A stretch of DNA of 42,912 nucleotides, taken from CALBLZ01 sp041917855 (GTDB lineage: Bacteria > Patescibacteriota > UBA1384 > CAILIB01). The stretch covers positions 1-42,912 of the forward strand of contig JAYRWT010000072.1 of the NCBI GenBank assembly GCA_041917855.1, in the 5' to 3' direction. Below, piece after piece: positions 37,421-42,912 of this stretch. Under the pieces are notes generated by a model, which saw only the letters and a list, made by a program, of their open reading frames with translations, was not told the origin of the DNA and made no database searches. The stretch's first letter is position 1. Each line of letters begins with the position of its first letter. A program made the position numbers and the translations under genes.

Positions 37421-37446
37421 GGCGATTAGCTCCTTGTGGCTGCCAG
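37421..37446. repeat. 26-bp direct repeat, left copy
   Basis: Identical to 38299-38324. In minus-strand translation it reads S-G-S-H-K-E-L-I-A, the tail motif of ABC exporter ATPases, but no ABC gene surrounds it here. It is a gene fragment or an attachment-site-like duplication. Confidence 0.85.
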
Positions 37447-37531
37447 CTTTTTCCTTTTTCCCTTTCAAATCTGCTAAAGTGACTCCAGCATCACATATTG
37501 TGCTGCCGGACATTGAATCCAGGAGGAAGAC

Positions 37532-37945
37532 ATGCCAGAATACAGTCCTGATCAACAATCATTCACTGAAAGAGTCCTTGCCTATATGAGAGCAGAAATG
37601 AATGAGATGGCAGCAGGCGGACTCTTATTCACCCTAGTTGATGCCAAGGAACTTGCTCCAGGCTTAATCGCCACAATCGACTCAGATGGTGACAGCACCA
37701 TTTGCTACGACCCCACGCTGTACGACCTCATCCCAGCATTAGCCGGACTAAAGGACGACCCTAATCGTCACCCACGAACTAGTGCCTTTGGCATTGCCAT
37801 GCTCGAGCCAGGTGAACTGGGGAAAAAGACAGACAGTCCGATTACCCTGCTACGCGAGCTCGCCGAAAAGTATATTGTGAGCCTCAACCCTGGCTCACAC
37901 ACAATCGAGTTCTTCCCTGAACCGAAGTCCCTTGCCCTAGAGTAA
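37532..37945 (+). CDS. Hypothetical soluble protein
   Basis: The 137-residue acidic alpha/beta protein has no motif I recognise. AGGAGGA precedes the ATG. Upstream, CACA-TAT-TGTG inside CAG/CTG (about 37488-37507) is a hairpin or operator, and TAAAGT near 37475 may be a -10. It lies between the two 26-bp repeats with the lipoprotein gene. Confidence 0.7.
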   Translation: MPEYSPDQQSFTERVLAYMRAEMNEMAAGGLLFTLVDAKELAPGLIATIDSDGDSTICYDPTLYDLIPALAGLKDDPNRHPRTSAFGIAMLEPGELGKKTDSPITLLRELAEKYIVSLNPGSHTIEFFPEPKSLALE

Positions 37946-37989
37946 GTTTTTGCTATCATGCTCAAGCGACTCGCTCGCAGCATAAAGCA

Positions 37990-38139
37990 ATGAAACTAGG
38001 CAAAATATTCTCCATCGCTCTCTTGATTACCATCACTGGAGTACTACTCGCTTCATGCGAACCCCCCATTAAGGGTGAAAGTGAACAGCTCCAGCAACAG
38101 AGAAGTGAAAACCAAAGAAAACTCCTCGACGACAACTAG
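37990..38139 (+). CDS. 49-residue lipoprotein
   Basis: A signal peptide (M-K-L-G-K, then about 15 hydrophobic residues) ends in the lipobox L-L-A-S-C with Cys at residue 23. A short Gln/Glu-rich helical mature part follows. It resembles small entericidin-like or lysis-type lipoproteins in size only. It is 44 nt after the previous gene and just before a terminator. Confidence 0.75.
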   Translation: MKLGKIFSIALLITITGVLLASCEPPIKGESEQLQQQRSENQRKLLDDN

Positions 38140-38155
38140 CAAGGTTGTCAAAAAG

Positions 38156-38191
38156 CAACCCCCGAACCTTTAGTGGTACGGGGGTTTTTCT
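38156..38191 (+). terminator. Intrinsic terminator
   Basis: AACCCCCG and CGGGGGTT form an 8-bp stem with a nested ACC/GGT pair and a T5 run. It ends the 37532-38139 unit. Confidence 0.9.
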
Positions 38192-38220
38192 AAGAGTCTG
38201 GCTACCAGCTAAGCAAGTAG

Positions 38221-39999
38221 TTACTCCCCTACACTCTCTGGCTTCTCCTCGTCTGAGTGCTGCTGCGCCTCCCATAAATCGGCGTATTTGCCCTTCTTGG
38301 CGATTAGCTCCTTGTGGCTGCCAGATTCTACTACAGCCCCTTTTTCAAGTACGAATATGCGATCGCTCTCTACGATTGTGGACAGCCGGTGGGCAATAGC
38401 AATAGTCGTGCGGCCTTCTGCGGCTTGCTTGAGGGCGCCAACGATTTCTTTTTCAGTATGCGTGTCCAGGCTGCTGGTAGCTTCATCAAACACCAGAATA
38501 CGTGGCTCACGTACAACGGCACGGGCAATAGCCACACGCTGACGCTCTCCACCCGATAGCTTCACGCCACGTTCACCAACAATAGTTTTTAGACCATCAG
38601 GCAAACGCTCAAGCAATCCATCGAGCTGGGCAATAGTTGCAGCACGCTCTACCTGCTTGTCGGTAGCATTTGGGTCGCCAAAGCGAATGTTATCGGCAAT
38701 TGTACCGTGGAAGAGTACCGGGTCTTGGGGCACAACGGCGAGCAAGCTACGCAGCTGATCAGAAGAAATGTCACTGACCGATACGTCATCAATGAGTACG
38801 CTACCCGCGTTTGGATAGTACAGCCTAAAGAGCAGCTTAAGCACAGTACTTTTACCGGCACCTGAACCACCAACAAAGGCAACGCGCTCACCTGGTTTAA
38901 TCGCCAGATCAAGGCCGTTCAGGATTGGTCGTTCATCGTAGCTGAATGAAACGTCCTTAAAGATTACGCCTCCCTTTGGCTTTTCAATGGTTACCGGGTG
39001 TACTGGATCTTCAATGGTAAGGGGCTCTTTAATGAGCTGGTCAGCACCTGCTAAATCGGTCAGACCATCCTTAAGCATGCGGTAAATAGCGCCAAAGAAG
39101 CCGAGTGGAGCCGCAATGCGGATGATGTAGCCAGACAGTGCAACTAGATCACCTGAGCTCAAACTACCGGCAGCAGCTTCTCTAATAGCAAACCAGAGCA
39201 CCGCCACGGTACCGGCCAGTAGAATCAGGGTTTGGCCTGCTAGCACCACACTAAACAACTGGTTACTCTTTACGTTTGCACTCTCGCGCTTAGCCAGGAG
39301 CGGCTCGTACTGAGCAATCTGCTGCTCTTCGGCGTGAAAGAGCTTAACCACATCGATTGAGCCAAGGGCAGTAACCTCCTGGGCGCCAACCGATTCGTCA
39401 GTTTCAATCGCCATCAAGCGCCACTTCTGGCGCTTCTCGGTGGCATACACCATAAAGGCAATGTAGAGAACAATAGTACCAACAATCAGTAATGCGTACA
39501 TGCCTCCAAATACACGCGTAAGGATTACGGCGGTGGCGACCAACTCAATTACTGTGGGTAGCATGCTGATCACCAGCATGTCCAAAATAAAGGTTACGGA
39601 ACGGCTTGCACGGGTAATGCGCTGGGCAACCGCACCAATACGCTGATCATTATGAAAAGAAACGGGCAAACGTAGCAGGTGACCAAATACCTGACGGGAC
39701 ATACTCCGGGCAACTCCCATTTCTACCTTGGCAAAGGTAACATCACGCACTAAATCTCCAACCAGAATACTCAGGCGGAAGATAGCCAGTGTGGTCAGTG
39801 CGCTCAGCGCAACAGCAATACCACCTCCAGCAGGGCCAAGCGCATCTACAATGCGACCCAGCCAGATAGGTTCAAATACGGAAGCGACACGGGCAACAAT
39901 CAGAGCGATCAGCGCGAGAGCAGTGAGTCCCCACAGTCCTTTTAGGTGCTGTGTGACAAAGCGAATGGGCGCGCCCGTTGGTTTTTCGGGATTAATCAT
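38221..39999 (-). CDS. ABC exporter, fused membrane and ATPase domains
   Basis: The 592-residue half-transporter has six membrane helices (residues about 20-300), then an ATPase with Walker A G-G-S-G-A-G-K-S-T, signature L-S-G-G-E-R-Q-R, Walker B I-L-V-F-D-E-A-T and the H-loop I-A-H-R-L-S. It works as a dimer exporting lipids, drugs or peptides; the substrate is unknown. The C-terminal S-G-S-H-K-E-L-I-A codons are the right copy of the 26-bp repeat. Confidence 0.93.
   Translation of the reverse strand: MINPEKPTGAPIRFVTQHLKGLWGLTALALIALIVARVASVFEPIWLGRIVDALGPAGGGIAVALSALTTLAIFRLSILVGDLVRDVTFAKVEMGVARSMSRQVFGHLLRLPVSFHNDQRIGAVAQRITRASRSVTFILDMLVISMLPTVIELVATAVILTRVFGGMYALLIVGTIVLYIAFMVYATEKRQKWRLMAIETDESVGAQEVTALGSIDVVKLFHAEEQQIAQYEPLLAKRESANVKSNQLFSVVLAGQTLILLAGTVAVLWFAIREAAAGSLSSGDLVALSGYIIRIAAPLGFFGAIYRMLKDGLTDLAGADQLIKEPLTIEDPVHPVTIEKPKGGVIFKDVSFSYDERPILNGLDLAIKPGERVAFVGGSGAGKSTVLKLLFRLYYPNAGSVLIDDVSVSDISSDQLRSLLAVVPQDPVLFHGTIADNIRFGDPNATDKQVERAATIAQLDGLLERLPDGLKTIVGERGVKLSGGERQRVAIARAVVREPRILVFDEATSSLDTHTEKEIVGALKQAAEGRTTIAIAHRLSTIVESDRIFVLEKGAVVESGSHKELIAKKGKYADLWEAQQHSDEEKPESVGE
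38299..38324. repeat. 26-bp direct repeat, right copy (inside the ABC exporter gene)
   Basis: Identical to 37421-37446, 852 bp away, in the same orientation. It is in frame in the exporter gene, so this copy is the original. Confidence 0.85.
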
Positions 40000-40066
40000 G
40001 GGTAGGTTTAGGAATCAGGTTACAGTCTAGCGGAAAGTACTCACAAAACCTACCACCCGGCAGTGC

Positions 40067-41266
40067 TTAGACAATGAGACGCTCAATAGCCACCATAAAA
40101 GCAGCATCAGTCAGGCAAACATTACGCTCACCTGCCACTTCAAGCACATTGGCAACTGCCTGCTGCATGTAGGTAGTAAGCTTTGCATTAACCTGCTCCT
40201 CTGTCCAAGATTTCCCCTCTAGATTCTGCAGCCACTCTAGGTAGCTCACAATTACGCCACCAGCATTTGCCACAATATCTGGCAGGATTACTGCTCCGCG
40301 CTTATCTAGTACATCATGGGCAGCGGCAGAAACTGGACCATTGGCAAGCTCCAGAATAAAATCAGCCTGCACTTCAGCTGCGTTGTTATCGGTAACGGCA
40401 TCACCTAAGGCGGCCAAAACTAAGACATCAACATCGAGCGCAAGTAGATCTTCATTAGTTAGTTGCTCGGCCTCGGCGTAATCACTGAACTTACCCTTTC
40501 CCTCTTTAAAACTCAGTAGGCCAGCGATATCTAGGCCATCACTGCTATAAATTGCAGCGGCAGAATCACTCACGGCCACTATCTTCCAGTGTGGGTACTG
40601 CTCAGCCGCAACCTTGGCAAAAAATGAACCAACATTACCAAAGCCTTGCACGGCAATGGTGATTGGCGTTGCCAACATTCCCTTGCTCTCAAGTAGCGAC
40701 GCCAAAGCAATAACACCACCACGGCCGGTAGCGGCGTCACGACCCAGACTCCCGCCGCCCGCAATACTTTTACCAGTAAAGCTGGCATGAGTGGTGTCCC
40801 CGGTTAGGGTTGCGTACTCATCTACCATCCAGTCGATGATACGCGAATCAGTGTTTACATCTGGTGCCGGCACATCTTTATCTGGTCCAATATGTGCATG
40901 CAGGTGACGCACATAGGCACGGCTCAATTCCTCTAGCTCCTCCAACGATAGTTCCTTGGGGTTGACCACTACACCGCCCTTACCGCCGCCTAATGGAATA
41001 TTTACGGCTGCGGTTTTTAAGCTCATTAAGGTAGCCAGGGCGCGCACCTCATCCAAATCAACCTCATGATGAAAACGAATACCACCTTTATACGGACCAC
41101 GCTTATTACTGTGCTGTACCCGGTATGCCTGGAGCACCTTACCGGTACTCAAACCAATTTCAAATTGATGCTCTTTGTCAGTCGCTAAAATGCTAGCAAT
41201 TTCAGAATCCGAAAGACCAAGATTTTTTCCGGCACGCGTAATAAAGGTGTGGGCTGTGTCAAGCAT
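40067..41266 (-). CDS. gdhA: Glutamate dehydrogenase
   Basis: The 399-residue enzyme has the substrate-domain lysines in Y-K-G-G-I-R-F and L-G-G-G-K-G-G, P-A-P-D-V-N-T, and the dinucleotide-binding G-F-G-N-V-G-S. It interconverts glutamate with 2-oxoglutarate and ammonia. The length is slightly below the usual 410-450. It lies 9 nt after the DinB-like gene and is probably cotranscribed. Confidence 0.93.
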   Translation of the reverse strand: MLDTAHTFITRAGKNLGLSDSEIASILATDKEHQFEIGLSTGKVLQAYRVQHSNKRGPYKGGIRFHHEVDLDEVRALATLMSLKTAAVNIPLGGGKGGVVVNPKELSLEELEELSRAYVRHLHAHIGPDKDVPAPDVNTDSRIIDWMVDEYATLTGDTTHASFTGKSIAGGGSLGRDAATGRGGVIALASLLESKGMLATPITIAVQGFGNVGSFFAKVAAEQYPHWKIVAVSDSAAAIYSSDGLDIAGLLSFKEGKGKFSDYAEAEQLTNEDLLALDVDVLVLAALGDAVTDNNAAEVQADFILELANGPVSAAAHDVLDKRGAVILPDIVANAGGVIVSYLEWLQNLEGKSWTEEQVNAKLTTYMQQAVANVLEVAGERNVCLTDAAFMVAIERLIV

Positions 41267-41275
41267 AGTGTTTGA

Positions 41276-41722
41276 TTAGTGCATTTCTTTGTCGCCGTAG
41301 AGCGTTTGAATGTAGGCAATCTGTCCCAGGTGGTACATTAGATTCCAGTAGGCGTAGCTAGACACCTGCAGCAGACTCATGTGCCCCCATGGCAGGGTTA
41401 CCATAACGGCCAGGTCTTCATCGCTCAAGGAGGCGTTCTGTTCGCAGAATTTTTTTACCTCCACACGATGCATTTCTTCTAGTTCTTGTAGAGATTTTGC
41501 CGAGAGGTCTCCCCAGGCAAAATCTTTTGGCTCGTCCTTGGCTTCCAAACAAGCAGTGGTGTAGCCAAGGGTGTTAGCAAGTTCTTCAAGTAATTCGCGT
41601 GTAGAGCGGCTGGTTTCCTCTGGCTTCCAGCTAATTTTATCCTCTGGCATGGCCGCAACATTGCGCCACAAACTTTCGGTACCATCTTCCATCATCTTGC
41701 TTAACGCTTCTGCGTAGGTCAT
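41276..41722 (-). CDS. DinB-like four-helix protein
   Basis: The 148-residue protein shows the DinB/DUF664 pattern: an early W, a central helix and a late H in L-M-Y-H-L-G-Q-I-A-Y. Such proteins bind a metal via three His and act as thiol-dependent transferases or have unknown roles. Only one of the three His is clear, so function is uncertain. Confidence 0.75.
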   Translation of the reverse strand: MTYAEALSKMMEDGTESLWRNVAAMPEDKISWKPEETSRSTRELLEELANTLGYTTACLEAKDEPKDFAWGDLSAKSLQELEEMHRVEVKKFCEQNASLSDEDLAVMVTLPWGHMSLLQVSSYAYWNLMYHLGQIAYIQTLYGDKEMH

Positions 41723-41766
41723 ACGTAAGGTTACTGATTTCTTTTTTCAGCATAGCAAATTTGGGA

Positions 41767-41790
41767 ATTTGCCAAGCCCTGCCGTATACT
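41767..41790 (+). promoter_or_regulatory. Candidate promoter of the aldolase gene
   Basis: TATACT at 41785-41790 lies 28 nt before the ATG at 41819. A weak -35-like TTGGGA overlaps 41761-41766 with an 18-nt spacer. Confidence 0.45.
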
Positions 41791-41818
41791 GAGGCTAATC
41801 AAATAGCTCACCCTTTAT

Positions 41819-42883
41819 ATGGACACGTCACTCCTAGAATCTACCGCTCGTCAGCTCGTGCGCGAGGGACATGGTTTGCTCGCAGCTGATGACAGCAGCA
41901 AAAGCACCGCAAAGCGTTTCGCTGATGTACATGTAGAGAATACGGAGGAAATGCGCCGTATCTATCGTCAGCTACTCATGACTGCACCAAAAGCCAAGGA
42001 GGTGCTAAGTGGTGTAATTCTGTTTGAAGAAACCTTCAACCAAAAAGTTGATGGCGGCCAAACCTTTCCCGAATATTTAGCCAGCGTTGGCATTTTGCCT
42101 GGCATAAAATTAGACCAAGGTCTACAAGATCTGCAGGGATTCCCTGGTGAAAAAATTACTGCCGGACTAGACTCTCTACCTGAACGCGCTGAATCCTTTT
42201 CTAAGGGCGGCGCTCGCTTTGCCAAGTGGCGTAATGTGATTGCAATTGGCGATGGCATCCCAACGGACGAGTGCATTGGTGCTAACACCTACATTCTGGC
42301 TCGTTATGCCCGAATCTGCCAGGAATACAATATTGTACCTATCGTTGAGCCCGAAGTACTGATGGACGGCACACACTCTTCAGAAGATTGCGAACGAGTA
42401 ACTGCTCGTGTGTACGACATCATGTTTCAAACGCTTCGTGCATTCCGCGTGCACCTACCAGGCTGCGTCATGAAAACTGCCATGGTGCTACCTGGCAAAC
42501 AGGGTGAGCAGCATATGGATCCTGATGACGTAGCCGAGCGAACAGTACGCGTACTACACGATCACGTACCTCAGGAGTTAGGTGGCGTAGTATTCCTATC
42601 TGGCGGGCAAAGCACTGGTCAAGCATTGGTTAACCTTAACCGTATTGAGCAGCGCGCTATTAGTCAGCTACCGTTTGGCGTAACCTTCTCTTATTTACGC
42701 TCACTCCAAGACCCAGCACTTAAGCAGTGGGCCGCAGAGCCTACAAATGTAATAGCAGCACAAGATGTTCTAGATGATTTGCTTACTAAGGCATCTGCCG
42801 CTCGTAATGGCCAGCTAGACGAAAACTCCCTCCACCCGGATCATATGGAAGGTAATAAAGAGGGCGGTTTTTGGGAGTACTAA
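41819..42883 (+). CDS. Class I fructose-bisphosphate aldolase
   Basis: The 354-residue protein starts A-R-Q-L-V...G-L-L-A-A-D-D-S, with G-V-I-L-F-E-E-T-F-N-Q, P-G-I-K-L-D, the P-I-V-E-P-E-V strand, the Schiff-base region K in V-M-K-T-A-M-V-L-P-G-K, and L-S-G-G-Q-S. This is the eukaryote-type class I enzyme of glycolysis and gluconeogenesis, forming a lysine Schiff base with dihydroxyacetone phosphate. The C-terminus is complete. Confidence 0.95.
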   Translation: MDTSLLESTARQLVREGHGLLAADDSSKSTAKRFADVHVENTEEMRRIYRQLLMTAPKAKEVLSGVILFEETFNQKVDGGQTFPEYLASVGILPGIKLDQGLQDLQGFPGEKITAGLDSLPERAESFSKGGARFAKWRNVIAIGDGIPTDECIGANTYILARYARICQEYNIVPIVEPEVLMDGTHSSEDCERVTARVYDIMFQTLRAFRVHLPGCVMKTAMVLPGKQGEQHMDPDDVAERTVRVLHDHVPQELGGVVFLSGGQSTGQALVNLNRIEQRAISQLPFGVTFSYLRSLQDPALKQWAAEPTNVIAAQDVLDDLLTKASAARNGQLDENSLHPDHMEGNKEGGFWEY

Positions 42884-42912
42884 ATGGCCCTCCCCTCACT
42901 CGCCAAACTAGC
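42884..42912 (+). CDS. Start of a gene cut by the window end
   Basis: The ATG directly after the aldolase stop (TAAATG) opens a frame, M-A-L-P-S-L-A-K-L, to the last base. Too little is left to name it; position suggests an operon with the aldolase. Confidence 0.4.

Noticed and set aside
1..42912. CRISPR array
   Set aside because: No regularly spaced short direct repeats were seen on either strand.

Overview
The window looks like a chromosomal segment of a small-genome, uncultivated bacterium, most likely of the Patescibacteria/CPR type. The hints are compact operons with 1-4 nt overlaps, many starts without a Shine-Dalgarno sequence, two apparently leaderless promoters, compact sigma-70 factors with non-standard tails, and mixed base composition. 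TGA is used as a stop and Trp is TGG, so there is no sign of code 25. The taxon is an inference. The right end (about 38.2-42.9 kb) reads as ordinary host chromosome: ABC exporter, glutamate dehydrogenase, DinB-like protein and class I fructose-bisphosphate aldolase. Most of the rest is accessory DNA.

Layout. (1) 0-12.8 kb, element A: a YjzC-like small protein, a large serine recombinase, a sigma factor divergent from a large helicase with seven tandem HTH repeats, a structured RNA in front of a membrane-anchored protein, a terminase-small-like protein, a ParB-domain DNA methyltransferase, an AT-rich gene pair joined by a -1 slippery site, a NYN-domain protein and a CYTH protein. (2) 13.2-24.4 kb, copper/thiol island, all on the minus strand: CsoR, a CopA-like ATPase with an unusual C-terminal extension, DUF2933-like and other small membrane proteins, an HMA-TauE/SafE-cupredoxin fusion, an HMA protein, BdbC/DsbB, BdbD/DsbA, a DUF305 protein, a His-rich CopB-like ATPase with a CPD motif, and three small membrane proteins. 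(3) 24.4-35 kb, element B: a second serine recombinase homologous to the first, a second copy of the structured RNA in front of another anchored protein, terminase large and small subunits, two DNA methyltransferases, and a divergent operon of a LexA/UmuD-like S24 regulator, a CD-NTase and a Cap15-like 2TM beta-barrel effector. That operon is a compact CBASS anti-phage system. (4) 35.2-38.2 kb: a second sigma factor in an operon with a DGQHR-domain protein, a hypothetical gene and a 49-residue lipoprotein, bordered by a 26-bp direct repeat shared with the 3' part of the ABC exporter gene.

Elements A and B share an order: recombinase (-), structured RNA plus anchored protein (+), terminase small (-), ParB-methyltransferase (-). 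I read them as two related integrative or phage-derived elements on either side of the copper island. The strongest new signal is the paired structured RNA at 6392-6519 and 25955-26089. Its helices covary between the copies, and a loop strand can pair either inside the RNA or with the 3' arm of a downstream terminator, as expected for a riboswitch-like attenuator.

Calls rest on reading translated motifs and base pairing by eye. No database search was run, so family names are recognitions and not search results.
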